DNA from: Strigamia acuminata
Lineage: Eukaryota; Arthropoda; Chilopoda; Geophilomorpha; Linotaeniidae
DNA length: 64,000 nt
NCBI GenBank assembly: GCA_949358305.1
Contig: OX442316.1
Location: forward strand, 434,001-498,000
Reading direction: 5' to 3'
In this document: positions 25,001 to 39,495 of the stretch, in pieces
Position numbering within the stretch: the stretch's first letter is position 1
Layout: each line of letters opens with the position of its first letter
The notes under the pieces: generated by a model
What the model saw: only the letters and a program-made list of their open reading frames with translations
The model's database searches: none
What the model was told of the DNA's origin: nothing
Made by a program: the position numbers and the translations under genes

Positions 25001-26219
25001 GAAATAGTGTTTAAACCTTAGTAGAAGGCTCCAATGTAAGTTTTAGAAACATCCAACCAATGATTTGGGAGAATAGACTTTTGATCTCATCACAGTTGAC
25101 TTAGCACAAACACCACAAGACCAATGTCTCTGAATGTTCAGAAATAGTGTTTAAACCTTAGTAGAAGGCTCCAATGTAAGTTTTAGAAACATCCAACCGA
25201 TGATTTGGGAGAATTGACTTTTGATCTCATCACAGTTGACTTAGCACAAACACCACAAGACCAATGTCTCTGAATGTTCAGAAATAGTGTTTAAACCTTA
25301 GTAGAAGGCTCCAATGTAAGTTTTAGAAACATCCAACCAATGATTTGGGAGAATAGACTTTTGATCTCATCACAGTTGACTTAGCACAAACACCACAAGA
25401 CCAATGTCTCTGAACGTTCAGAAATAGTGTTTAAACCTTAGTAGAAGCCTTCAATATAAGTTTTAGCAACACCCAAGCATTAAATTTTGAAAAAAAAATT
25501 TTGAGCTTATTTCACATCGCAGTTGACTTAGCACAAACACCACAAGACCAATGTCTCTGAATGTTCAGAAATAGTGTTTAAACCTTAGTAGAAGGCTCCA
25601 ATGTAAGTTTTAGAAACATCCAACCAATGATTTGGGAGAATAGACTTTTGATCTCATCACAGTTGACTTAGCACAAACACCACAAGACCAATGTCTCTGA
25701 ACGTTCAGAAATAGTGTTTAAACTTTAGTAGAAGGCTCCAATGTAAGTTTTAGAAACATCCAACCAATGATTTGGGAGAATAAACTTTTGATCTGATCAC
25801 AGTTGACTTAGCACAAACACCACAAGTCCAATGTCTCTGAATGTTTAGAAATAGTGTTTAAACCTTAGTAGAAGCCTTCAATATAAGTTTTAGCAACACC
25901 CAAGCAATAAATTTTGAAAAAAAAATTTTGAGCTTATTTCACATTGCAGTTGACTTAGCACAAACACCACAAGACCAATGTCTCTGAATGTTCAGAAATA
26001 GTGTTTAAACCTTAGTAGAAGGCTCCAATGTAAGTTTTAGAAACATCCAACCAATGATTTGGGAGAATAGACTTTTGATCTCATCACAGTTGACTTAGCA
26101 CAAACACCACAAGTCCAATGTCTCTGAATGTTTAGAAATAGTGTTTAAACCTTAGTAGAAGCCTTCAATATAAGTTTTAGCAACACCCAAGCAATAAATT
26201 TTGAAAAAAAAATTTTGAG

Positions 26220-28160
26220 CTTATTTCACATCGCAGTTGACTTAGCACAAACACCACAAGATTAATGTCTCTGAATGTTCAGAAATAGTGTTTAAACCTT
26301 AGTAGAAGGCTCCAATGTAAGTTTTAGAAACATCCAACCGATGATTTGGGCGAATAGACTTTTGATCTCATCACAGTTGACTTAGCACAAACACCACAAA
26401 ACCAATGTCTCTGAACGTTCAGAAATAGTGTTTAAACTTTAGTAGAAGGCTCCAATGTAAGTTTTAGAAACATCCAACCAATGATTTGGGAGAATAAACT
26501 TTTGATCTGATCACAGTTGACTTAGCACAAACACCACAAGTCCAATGTCTCTGAATGTTTAGAAATAGTGTTTAAACCTTAGTAGAAGCCTTCAATATAA
26601 GTTTTAGCAACACCCAAGCAATAAATTTTGAAAAAAAAATTTTGAGCTTATTTCACATCGCAGTTGACTTAGCACAAACACCACAAGACCAATGTTTCTG
26701 AACGTTCAGAAATAGTGTTTAAACCTTAGTAGAAGGCTCCAATGTAAGTTTTAGAAACATCCAACCGATGATTTGGGCGAATAGACTTTTGATCTCATCA
26801 CAGTTGACTTAGCACAAACACCACAAGACCAATGTCTCTGAATGTTCAGAAATAGTGTTTAAACCTTAGTAGAAGGCTCCAATGTAAGTTTTAGAAACAT
26901 TCAACCGATGATTTGGGAGAATAGACTTTTGATCTCATCACAGTTGACTTAGCACAAACACCACAAGACCAATGTCTCTGAATGTTCAGAAATAGTGTTT
27001 AAACTTTAGTAGAAGGCTCCAATGTAAGTTTTAAAAACATCCAACCAATGATTTGGGAGAATAAACTTTTGATCTCATCACAGTTGACTTAGCACAAACA
27101 CCACAAGTCCAATGTCTCTGAATGTTCAGAAATAGTGTTTAAACCTTAGTAGAAGGCTCCAATGTAAGTTTTAGAAACATCCAACCAATGATTTGGGAGA
27201 ATAGACTTTTGATCTCATCACAGTTGACTTAGCACAAACACCACAAAACCAATGTTTCTGAATGTTCAGAAATAGTGTTTAAACCTTAGTAGAAGGCTCC
27301 AATGTAAGTTTTAGAAACATCCAACCGATGATTTGGGAGAATCGACTTTTGATCTCATCACAGTTGACTTAGCACAAACACCACAAGACCAATGTCTCTG
27401 AATGTTCAGAAATAGTGTTTAAACCTTAGTAGAAGGCTCCAATGTAAGTTTTAGAAACATCCAACCGATGATTTGGGAGAATTGACTTTTGATCTCATCA
27501 CAGTTGACTTAGCACAAACACCACAAGACCAATGTCTCTGAATGTTCAGAAATAGTGTTTAAACCTTAGTAGAAGGCTCCAATGTAAGTTTTAGAAACAT
27601 CCAACCAATGATTTGGGAGAATAAACTTTTGATCTGATCACAGTTGACTTAGCACAAACACCACAAGTCCAATGTCTCTGAATGTTTAGAAATAGTGTTT
27701 AAACCTTAGTAGAAGCCTTCAATATAAGTTTTAGCAACACCCAAGCAATAAATTTTGAAAAAAAAATTTTGAGCTTATTTCACATTGCAGTTGACTTAGC
27801 ACAAACACCACAAGACCAATGTCTCTGAATGTTCAGAAATAGTGTTTAAACCTTAGTAGAAGGCTCCAATGTAAGTTTTAGAAACATCCAACCAATGATT
27901 TGGGAGAATAGACTTTTGATCTCATCACAGTTGACTTAGCACAAACACCACAAGTCCAATGTCTCTGAATGTTTAGAAATAGTGTTTAAACCTTAGTAGA
28001 AGCCTTCAATATAAGTTTTAGCAACACCCAAGCAATAAATTTTGAAAAAAAAATTTTGAGCTTATTTCACATCGCAGTTGACTTAGCACAAACACCACAA
28101 GACCAATGTCTCTGAATGTTCAGAAATAGTGTTTAAACCTTAGTAGAAGGCTCCAATGTA
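26220..28160 (+). repeat. Block copied at +3,968, then +4,108 bp
   Basis: The partner is about 30,188-32,268. AGATTAATG (26,258 and 30,226) and TTTTAAAAAC (27,032 and 31,000) match at 3,968. The partner then has one extra 140-bp monomer near 31,290-31,430. GAATTGAC (27,480 and 31,588) and the next L tails match at 4,108. The offset change equals exactly one S monomer, as expected from an in-register unequal exchange. Confidence 0.83.
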
Positions 28161-30566
28161 AGTTTTAGAAACATCCAACCGATAATTTGGGAGAATAGAC
28201 TTTTGATCTCATCACAGTTGACTTAGCACAAACACCACAAGACCAATGTTTCTGAATGTTCAGAAATAGTGTTTAAACCTTAGTAGAAGGCTCTAATGTA
28301 AGTTTTAGAAACATTCAACCGATGATTTGGGAGAATAGACTTTTGATCTCATCACAGTTGACTTAGCACAAACACCACAAGACCAATGTCTCTGAAAGTT
28401 CAGAAATAGTGTTTAAACCTTAGTAGAAGGCTCCAATGTAAGTTTTAGAAACATCCAACCGATGATTTGGTTGAATAGACTTTTGATCTCATCACAGTTG
28501 ACTTAGCACAAACACCACAAGTCCAATGTCTCTGAATGTTCAGAAATAGTGTTTAAACCTTAGTAGAAGCCTTCAATATAAGTTTTAGCAACACCCAAGC
28601 ATTAAATTTTGAAAAAAAAATTTTGAGCTTATTTCACATCGCAGTTGACTTAGCACAAACACCACAAGACCAATGTCTCTAAATGTTCAGAAATAGTGTT
28701 TAAACCTTAGTAGAAGGCTCCAATGTAAGTTTTAGAAACATCCAACCAATGATTTGGGAGAATAGACTTTTGATCTCATCACAGTTGACTTAGCACAAAC
28801 ACCACAAGACCAATGTCTCTGAATGTTCAGAAATAGTGTTTAAACCTTAGTAGAAGGCTTCAATGTAAGTTTTAGAAACATCCAACCAATGATTTGGGAG
28901 AATAGACTTTGATCTCATCACAGTTGACTTAGCACAAACACCACAAGACCAATGTCTCTGAATGTTCAGAAATAGTGTTTAAACCTTAGTAGAAGGCTCC
29001 AATGTAAGTTTTAGAAACATCCAACCGATGATTTGGGAGAATCGACTTTTGATCTCATCACAGTTGACTTAGCACAAACACCACAAGACCAATGTCTCTG
29101 AACGTTCAGAAATAGTGTTTAAACCTTAGTAGAAGGCTCCAATGTAAGTTTTAGAAACATCCAACCAATGATTTGGGAGAATAGACTTTTGATCTCATCA
29201 CAGTTGACTTAGCACAAACACCACGAGACCAATGTCTCTGAATGTTCAGAAATAATGTTTAAACCTTAGTAGAAGCCTTCAATATAAGTTTTAGCAACAC
29301 CCAAGCAATAAAATTTGAAAAAAAAATTTTGAGCTTATTTCACATCGCAGTTGACTTAGCACAAACACCACAAGACCAATGTCTCTGAATGTTCAGAAAT
29401 AGTGTTTAAACCTTAGTAGAAGCCTTCAATGTAAGTTTTAGCAACATCCAAGCAATGATTTGGGAGAATAGACTTTTGATCTCATCACAGTTGACTTAGC
29501 ACAAACACCACAAAACCAATGTTTCTGAATGTTCAGAAATAGTGTTTAAACCTTAGTAGAAGGCTCCAATGTAAGTTTTAGAAACATCCAACCAATGATT
29601 TGGGAGAATAGACTTTTGATCTCATCACAGTTGACTTAGCACAAACACCACAAGACCAATGTCTCTGAATGTTCAGAAATAGTGTTTAAACCTTAGTAGA
29701 AGGCTCCAATGTAAGTTTTAGAAACATCCAACCAATGATTTGGGAGAATAGACTTTTGATCTCATCACAGTTGACTTAGCACAAACACCACAAGACCAAT
29801 GTCTCTGAATGTTTAGAAATAGTGTTTAAACCTTAGTAGAAGCCTTCAATATAAGTTTTAGCAACACCCAAGCAATAAATTTTGAAAAAAAAATTTTGAG
29901 CTTATTTCACATTGCAGTTGACTTAGCACAAACACCACAAGACCAATGTCTCTGAATGTTCAGAAATAGTGTTTAAACCTTAGTAGAAGGCTCCAATGTA
30001 AGTTTTAGAAACATCCAACCGATGATTTGGGCGAATAGACTTTTGATCTCATCACAGTTGACTTAGCACAAACACCACAAGACCAATGTCTCTGAATGTT
30101 TAGAAATAGTGTTTAAACCTTAGTAGAAGCCTTCAATATAAGTTTTAGCAACTCCCAAGCAATAAATTTTGAAAAAAAAATTTTGAGCTTATTTCACATC
30201 GCAGTTGACTTAGCACAAACACCACAAGATTAATGTCTCTGAATGTTCAGAAATAGTGTTTAAACCTTAGTAGAAGGCTCCAATGTAAGTTTTAGAAACA
30301 TCCAACCGATGATTTGGGCGAATAGACTTTTGATCTCATCACAGTTGACTTAGCACAAACACCACAAAACCAATGTCTCTGAACGTTCAGAAATAGTGTT
30401 TAAACTTTAGTAGAAGGCTCCAATGTAAGTTTTAGAAACATCCAACCAATGATTTGGGAGAATAAACTTTTGATCTGATCACAGTTGACTTAGCACAAAC
30501 ACCACAAGTCCAATGTCTCTGAATGTTTAGAAATAGTGTTTAAACCTTAGTAGAAGCCTTCAATAT

Positions 30567-33500
30567 AAGTTTTAGCAACACCCAAGCAATAAATTTTGAA
30601 AAAAAAATTTTGAGCTTATTTCACATCGCAGTTGACTTAGCACAAACACCACAAGACCAATGTTTCTGAACGTTCAGAAATAGTGTTTAAACCTTAGTAG
30701 AAGGCTCCAATGTAAGTTTTAGAAACATCCAACCGATGATTTGGGCGAATAGACTTTTGATCTCATCACAGTTGACTTAGCACAAACACCACAAGACCAA
30801 TGTCTCTGAATGTTCAGAAATAGTGTTTAAACCTTAGTAGAAGGCTCCAATGTAAGTTTTAGAAACATTCAACCGATGATTTGGGAGAATAGACTTTTGA
30901 TCTCATCACAGTTGACTTAGCACAAACACCACAAGACCAATGTCTCTGAATGTTCAGAAATAGTGTTTAAACTTTAGTAGAAGGCTCCAATGTAAGTTTT
31001 AAAAACATCCAACCAATGATTTGGGAGAATAAACTTTTGATCTCATCACAGTTGACTTAGCACAAACACCACAAGTCCAATGTCTCTGAATGTTCAGAAA
31101 TAGTGTTTAAACCTTAGTAGAAGGCTCCAATGTAAGTTTTAGAAACATCCAACCAATGATTTGGGAGAATAGACTTTTGATCTCATCACAGTTGACTTAG
31201 CACAAACACCACAAAACCAATGTTTCTGAATGTTCAGAAATAGTGTTTAAACCTTAGTAGAAGGCTCCAATGTAAGTTTTAGAAACATCCAACCAATGAT
31301 TTGGGAGAATAGACTTTTGATCTCATCACAGTTGACTTAGCACAAACACCACAAGACCAATGTCTCTGAATGTTCAGAAATAGTGTTTAAACCTTAGTAG
31401 AAGGCTCCAATGTAAGTTTTAGAAACATCCAACCGATGATTTGGGAGAATCGACTTTTGATCTCATCACAGTTGACTTAGCACAAACACCACAAGACCAA
31501 TGTCTCTGAATGTTCAGAAATAGTGTTTAAACCTTAGTAGAAGGCTCCAATGTAAGTTTTAGAAACATCCAACCGATGATTTGGGAGAATTGACTTTTGA
31601 TCTCATCACAGTTGACTTAGCACAAACACCACAAGACCAATGTCTCTGAATGTTCAGAAATAGTGTTTAAACCTTAGTAGAAGGCTCCAATGTAAGTTTT
31701 AGAAACATCCAACCAATGATTTGGGAGAATAAACTTTTGATCTGATCACAGTTGACTTAGCACAAACACCACAAGTCCAATGTCTCTGAATGTTTAGAAA
31801 TAGTGTTTAAACCTTAGTAGAAGCCTTCAATATAAGTTTTAGCAACACCCAAGCAATAAATTTTGAAAAAAAAATTTTGAGCTTATTTCACATTGCAGTT
31901 GACTTAGCACAAACACCACAAGACCAATGTCTCTGAATGTTCAGAAATAGTGTTTAAACCTTAGTAGAAGGCTCCAATGTAAGTTTTAGAAACATCCAAC
32001 CAATGATTTGGGAGAATAGACTTTTGATCTCATCACAGTTGACTTAGCACAAACACCACAAGTCCAATGTCTCTGAATGTTTAGAAATAGTGTTTAAACC
32101 TTAGTAGAAGCCTTCAATATAAGTTTTAGCAACACCCAAGCAATAAATTTTGAAAAAAAAATTTTGAGCTTATTTCACATCGCAGTTGACTTAGCACAAA
32201 CACCACAAGACCAATGTCTCTGAATGTTCAGAAATAGTGTTTAAACCTTAGTAGAAGGCTCCAATGTAAGTTTTAGAAACATCCAACCGATGATTTGGGC
32301 GAATAGACTTTTGATCTCATCACAGTTGACTTAGCACAAACACCACAAGACCAATGTCTCTGAATGTTCAGAAATAGTGTTTAAACCTTAGTAGAAGGCT
32401 CCAATGTAAGTTTTAGAAACATTCAACCGATGATTTGGGAGAATAGACTTTTGATCTCATCACAGTTGACTTAGCACAAACACCACAAGACCAATGTCTC
32501 TGAATGTTCAGAAATAGTGTTTAAACCTTAGTAGAAGGCTCCAATGTAAGTTTTAGAAACATCCAACCAATGATTTGGGAGAATAGACTTTGATCTCATC
32601 ACAGTTGACTTAGCACAAACACCACAAGACCAATGTCTCTGAATGTTCAGAAATAGTGTTTAAACCTTAGTAGAAGCCTTCAATGTAAGTTTTAGCAACA
32701 TCCAAGCAATGATTTGGGAGAATAGACTTTTGATCTCATCACAGTTGACTTAGCACAAACACCACAAAACCAATGTCTCTGAATGTTCAGAAATAGTGTT
32801 TAAACCTTAGTAGAAGGCTCCAATGTAAGTTTTAGAAACATCCAACCAATGATTTGGGAGAATAGACTTTTGATCTCATCACAGTTGACTTAGCACAAAC
32901 ACCACAAGACCAATGTCTCTGAATGTTCAGAAATAGTGTTTAAACCTTAGTAGAAGGCTCCAATGTAAGTTTTAGAAACATCCAACCGATGATTTGGGAG
33001 AATCGACTTTTGATCTCATCACAGTTGACTTAGCACAAACACCACAAGACCAATGTCTCTGAATGTTCAGAAATAGTGTTTAAACCTTAGTAGAAAGCTC
33101 CAATGTAAGTTTTAGAAACATCCAACCGATGATTTGGGAGAATTGACTTTTGATCTCATCACAGTTGACTTAGCACAAACACCACAAGACCAATGTCTCT
33201 GAATGTTCAGAAATAGTGTTTAAACCTTAGTAGAAGGCTCCAATGTAAGTTTTAGAAACATCCAACCAATGATTTGGGAGAATAGACTTTTGATCTCATC
33301 ACAGTTGACTTAGCACAAACACCACAAGTCCAATGTCTCTGAATGTTTAGAAATAGTGTTTAAACCTTAGTAGAAGCCTTCAATATAAGTTTTAGCAACA
33401 CCCAAGCAATAAATTTTGAAAAAAAAATTTTGAGCTTATTTCACATCGGCGTTGACTTAGCACAAACACCACAAGACCAATGTCTCTGAATGTTCAGAAA

Positions 33501-36500
33501 TAGTGTTTAAACCTTAGTAGAAGGCTCCAATGTAAGTTTTAGAAACATCCAACCGATGATTTGGGCGAATAGACTTTTGATCTCATCACAGTTGACTTAG
33601 CACAAACACCACAAGACCAATGTCTCTGAACGTTCAGAAATAGTGTTTAAACTTTAGTAGAAGGCTCCAATGTAAGTTTTAGAAACATCCAACCAATGAT
33701 TTGGGAGAATAAACTTTTGATCTGATCACAGTTGACTTAGCACAAACACCACAAGTCCAATGTCTCTGAATGTTTAGAAATAGTGTTTAAACCTTAGTAG
33801 AAGCCTTCAATATAAGTTTTAGCAACACCCAAGCAATAAATTTTGAAAAAAAAATTTTGAGCTTATTTCACATTGCAGTTGACTTAGCACAAACACCACA
33901 AGACCAATGTCTCTGAATGTTCAGAAATAGTGTTTAAACCTTAGTAGAAGGCTCCAATGTAAGTTTTAGAAACATCCAACCAATGATTTGGGAGAATAGA
34001 CTTTTGATCTCATCACAGTTGACTTAGCACAAACACCACAAGTCCAATGTCTCTGAATGTTTAGAAATAGTGTTTAAACCTTAGTAGAAGCCTTCAATAT
34101 AAGTTTTAGCAACACCCAAGCAATAAATTTTGAAAAAAAAATTTTGAGCTTATTTCACATTGCAGTTGACTTAGCACAAACACCACAAGACCAATGTTTC
34201 TGAATGTTCAGAAATAGTGTTTAAACCTTAGTAGAAGGCTCCAATGTAAGTTTTAGAAACATCCAACCGATGATTTGGGCGAATAGACTTTTGATCTCAT
34301 CACAGTTGACTTAGCACAAACACCACAAGACCAATGTCTCTGAATGTTCAGAAATAGTGTTTAAACCTTAGTAGAACGCTCCAATGTAAGTTTTAGAAAC
34401 ATTCAACCGATGATTTGGGAGAATAGACTTTTGATCTCATCACAGTTGACTTAGCACAAACACCACAAGACCAATGTCTCTGAATGTTCAGAAATAGTGT
34501 TTAAACCTTAGTAGAAGGCTCCAATGTAAGTTTTAGAAACATCCAACCAATGATTTGGGAGAATAGACTTTTGATCTCATCACAGTTGACTTAGCACAAA
34601 CACCACAAGTCCAATGTCTCTGAATGTTTAGAAATAGTGTTTAAACCTTAGTAGAAGCCTTCAATATAAGTTTTAGCAACACCCAAGCAATAAATTTTGA
34701 AAAAAAAATTTTGAGCTTATTTCACATCGCAGTTGACTTAGCACAAACACCACAAGACCAATGTCTCTGAATGTTCAGAAATAGTGTTTAAACCTTAGTA
34801 GAAGGCTCCAATGTAAGTTTTAGAAACATCCAACCAATGATTTGGGAGAATAGACTTTTGATCTCATCACAGTTGACTTAGCACAAACACCACAAGACCA
34901 ATGTCTCTGAATGTTCAGAAATAGTGTTTAAACCTTAGTAGAAGGCTCCAATGTAAGTTTTAGAAACATCCAACCAATGATTTGGGAGAATAGACTTTGA
35001 TCTCATCACAGTTGACTTAGCACAAACACCACAAGACCAATGTCTCTGAATGTTCAGAAATAGTGTTTAAACCTTAGTAGAAGGCTCCAATGTAAGTTTT
35101 AGAAACATTCAACCGATGATTTGGGAGAATAGACTTTTGATCTCATCACAGTTGACTTAGCACAAACACCACAAGACCAATGTCTCTGAATGTTCAGAAA
35201 TAGTGTTTAAACTTTAGTAGAAGGCTCCAATGTAAGTTTTAGAAACATCCAACCAATGATTTGGGAGAATAGACTTTTGATCTCATCACAGTTGACTTAG
35301 CACAAACACCACAAGTCCAATGTCTCTGAATGTTTAGAAATAGTGTTTAAACCTTAGTAGAAGCCTTCAATATAAGTTTTAGCAACACCCAAGCAATAAA
35401 TTTTAAAAAAAAAATTTTGAGCTTATTTCACATCGCAGTTGACTTAGCACAAACACCACAAGACCAATGTCTCTGAATGTTCAGAAATAGTGTTTAAACC
35501 TTAGTAGAAGGCTCCAATGTAAGTTTTAGAAACATCCAACCAATGATTTGGGAGAATAGACTTTTGATCTCATCACAGTTGACTTAGCACAAACACCACA
35601 AGACCAATGTCTCTGAATGTTCAGAAATAGTGTTTAAACCTTAGTAGAAGGCTCCAATGTAAGTTTTAGAAACATCCAACCAATGATTTGGGAGAATAGA
35701 CTTTGATCTCATCACAGTTGACTTAGCACAAACACCACAAGACCAATGTCTCTGAATGTTCAGAAATAGTGTTTAAACCTTAGTAGAAGCCTTCAATGTA
35801 AGTTTTAGCAACATCCAAGCAATGATTTGGGAGAATAGACTTTTGATCTCATCACAGTTGACTTAGCACAAACACCACAAAACCAATGTCTCTGAATGTT
35901 CAGAAATAGTGTTTAAACCTTAGTAGAAGGCTCCAATATAAGTTTTAGAAACATCCAACCAATGATTTGGGAGAATAGACTTTTGATCTCATCACAGTTG
36001 ACTTAGCACAAACACCACAAGACCAATGTCTCTGAATGTTCAGAAATAGTGTTTAAACCTTAGTAGAAGGCTCCAATGTAAGTTTTAGAAACATCCAACC
36101 GATGATTTGGGCGAATAGACTTTTGATCTCATCACAGTTGACTTAGCACAAACACCACAAGACCAATGTCTCTGAATGTTCAGAAATAGTGTTTAAACCT
36201 TAGTAGAAGGCTCCAATGTAAGTTTTAGAAACATTCAACTGATGATTTGGAAGAATAGATTTTTGATCTCATCACAGTTGACTTAGCACAAACACCACAA
36301 GACCAATGTCTCTGAATGTTCAGAAATAGTGTTTAAACCTTAGTAGAAGGCTCCAATGTAAGTTTTAGAAACATTCAACCGATGATTTGGGAGAATAGAC
36401 TTTTGATCTCATCACAGTTGACTTAGCACAAACACCACAAAACCAATGTCTCTGAATGTTCAGAAATAGTGTTTAAACCTTAGTAGAAGGCTCCAATGTA

Positions 36501-38210
36501 AGTTTTAGAAACATCCAACCAATGATTTGGGAGAATAGACTTTTGATCTCATCACAGTTGACTTAGCACAAACACCACAAAACCAATGTCTCTGAATGTT
36601 CAGAAATAGTGTTTAAACCTTAGTAGAAGGCTCCAATGTAAGTTTTAGAAACATCCAACCAATGATTTGGGAGAATAGACTTTTGATCTCATCACAGTTG
36701 ACTTAGCACAAACACCACAAGTCCAATGTCTCTGAATGTTTAGAAATAGTGTTTAAACCTTAGTAGAAGCCTTCAATATAAGTTTTAGCAACACCCAAGC
36801 AATAAATTTTGAAAAAAAAATTTTGAGCTTATTTCACATCGCAGTTGACTTAGCACAAACACCACAAGACCAATGTCTCTGAATGTTCAGAAATAGTGTT
36901 TAAACCTTAGTAGAAGGCTCCAATGTAAGTTTTAGAAACATCCAACCAATGATTTGGGAGAATAGACTTTTGATCTCATCACAGTTGACTTAGCACAAAC
37001 ACCACAAGACCAATGTCTCTGAATGTTCAGAAATAGTGTTTAAACCTTAGTAGAAGGCTCCAATGTAAGTTTTAGAAACATCCAACCAATGATTTGGGAG
37101 AATAGACTTTGATCTCATCACAGTTGACTTAGCACAAACACCACAAGACCAATGTCTCTGAATGTTCAGAAATAGTGTTTAAACCTTAGTAGAAGGCTCC
37201 AATGTAAGTTTTAGAAACATTCAACCGATGATTTGGGAGAATAGACTTTTGATCTCATCACAGTTGACTTAGCACAAACACCACAAGACCAATGTCTCTG
37301 AATGTTCAGAAATAGTGTTTAAACTTTAGTAGAAGGCTCCAATGTAAGTTTTAGAAACATCCAACCAATGATTTGGGAGAATAAACTTTTGATCTCATCA
37401 CAGTTGACTTAGCACAAACACCACAAGTCCAATGTCTCTGAATGTTTAGAAATAGTGTTTAAACCTTAGTAGAAGCCTTCAATATAAGTTTTAGCAACAC
37501 CCAAGCAATAAATTTTGAAAAAAAAATTTTGAGTTTATTTCACATCGCAGTTGACTTAGCACAAACACCACAAGACCAATGTCTCTGAATGTTCAGAAAT
37601 AGTGTTTAAACCTTAGTAGAAGGCTCCAATGTAAGTTTTAGAAACATCCAACCAATGATTTGGGAGAATAGACTTTTGATCTCATCACAGTTGACTTAGC
37701 ACAAACACCACAAGTCCAATGTCTCTGAATGTTTAGAAATAGTGTTTAAACCTTAGTAGAAGCCTTCAATATAAGTTTTAGCAACACCCAAGCAATAAAT
37801 TTTGAAAAAAAAATTTTGAGCTTATTTCACATCGCAGTTGACTTAGCACAAACACCACAAGACCAATGTCTCTGAATGTTCAGAAATAGTGTTTAAACCT
37901 TAGTAGAAGGCTCCAATGTAAGTTTTAGAAACATCCAACCAATGATTTGGGAGAATAGACTTTTGATCTCATCACAGTTGACTTAGCACAAACACCACAA
38001 GACCAATGTCTCTGAATGTTCAGAAATAGTGTTTAAACCTTAGTAGAAGGCTCCAATGTAAGTTTTAGAAACATCCAACCAATGATTTGGGAGAATAGAC
38101 TTTGATCTCATCACAGTTGACTTAGCACAAACACCACAAGACCAATGTCTCTGAATGTTCAGAAATAGTGTTTAAACCTTAGTAGAAGCCTTCAATGTAA
38201 GTTTTAGCAA
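30567..38210 (+). repeat. 7.6-kb duplication, left copy (+8,772 bp)
   Basis: This is the largest duplication in the window. Marks match at exactly 8,772: TGTTTCTGAACG (near 30,660 and 39,432), TAGAAAGCTCC (33,091 and 41,863), CATCGGCGTTGAC (33,447 and 42,219), the G-less A-tract (35,405 and 44,177), CTGATG with GGAAGAATAGATTT (36,239 and 45,011) and GAGTTTATTT (near 37,533 and 46,305). At the marks checked I noticed only one difference: C at 34,377 versus G at 43,149. The left edge is set by ATATAAG here versus ATGTAAG near 39,338. Confidence 0.9.
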
Positions 38211-39495
38211 CACCCAAGCAATAAATTTTGAAAAAAAAATTTTGAGCTTATTTCACATCGCAGTTGACTTAGCACAAACACCACAAGACCAATGTTTCTG
38301 AACGTTCAGAAATAGTGTTTAAACCTTAGTAGAAGGCTCCAATGTAAGTTTTAGAAACATTCAACCGATGATTTGGGAGAATAGACTTTTGATCTCATCA
38401 CAGTTGACTTAGCACAAACACCACAAGACCAATGTCTCTGAATGTTCAGAAATAGTGTTTAAACTTTAGTAGAAGGCTCCAATGTAAGTTTTAGAAACAT
38501 CCAACCAATGATTTGGGAGAATAAACTTTTGATCTCATCACAGTTGACTTAGCACAAACACCACAAGTCCAATGTCTCTGAATGTTTAGAAATAGTGTTT
38601 AAACCTTAGTAGAAGCCTTCAATATAAGTTTTAGCAACACCCAAGCAATAAATTTTGAAAAAAAAATTTTGAGTTTATTTCACATCGCAGTTGACTTAGC
38701 ACAAACACCACAAGACCAATGTCTCTGAATGTTCAGAAATAGTGTTTAAACCTTAGTAGAAGGCTCCAATGTAAGTTTTAGAAACATCCAACCAATGATT
38801 TGGGAGAATAGACTTTTGATCTCATCACAGTTGACTTAGCACAAACACCACAAGTCCAATGTCTCTGAATGTTTAGAAATAGTGTTTAAACCTTAGTAGA
38901 AGCCTTCAATATAAGTTTTAGCAACACCCAAGCAATAAATTTTGAAAAAAAAATTTTGAGCTTATTTCACATCGCAGTTGACTTAGCACAAACACCACAA
39001 GACCAATGTCTCTGAATGTTCAGAAATAGTGTTTAAACCTTAGTAGAAGGCTCCAATGTAAGTTTTAGAAACATCCAACCAATGATTTGGGAGAATAGAC
39101 TTTTGATCTCATCACAGTTGACTTAGCACAAACACCACAAGACCAATGTCTCTGAATGTTCAGAAATAGTGTTTAAACCTTAGTAGAAGGCTCCAATGTA
39201 AGTTTTAGAAACATCCAACCAATGATTTGGGAGAATAGACTTTGATCTCATCACAGTTGACTTAGCACAAACACCACAAGACCAATGTCTCTGAATGTTC
39301 AGAAATAGTGTTTAAACCTTAGTAGAAGCCTTCAATGTAAGTTTTAGCAACACCCAAGCAATAAATTTTGAAAAAAAAATTTTGAGCTTATTTCACATCG
39401 CAGTTGACTTAGCACAAACACCACAAGACCAATGTTTCTGAACGTTCAGAAATAGTGTTTAAACCTTAGTAGAAGGCTCCAATGTAAGTTTTAGA
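37165..39495 (+). repeat. 1,140-bp eight-monomer tandem duplication
   Basis: Eight monomers (three L, four S, one 139 bp) beginning near 37,165 are repeated from about 38,305. The private tail GAGTTTATTT occurs at 37,533 and 38,673, and TGTTTCTGAACG at about 38,290 and 39,430. The unit length, 3 x 147 + 4 x 140 + 139, sums exactly to 1,140. It sits at the junction between the two 7.6-kb copies. Confidence 0.87.
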
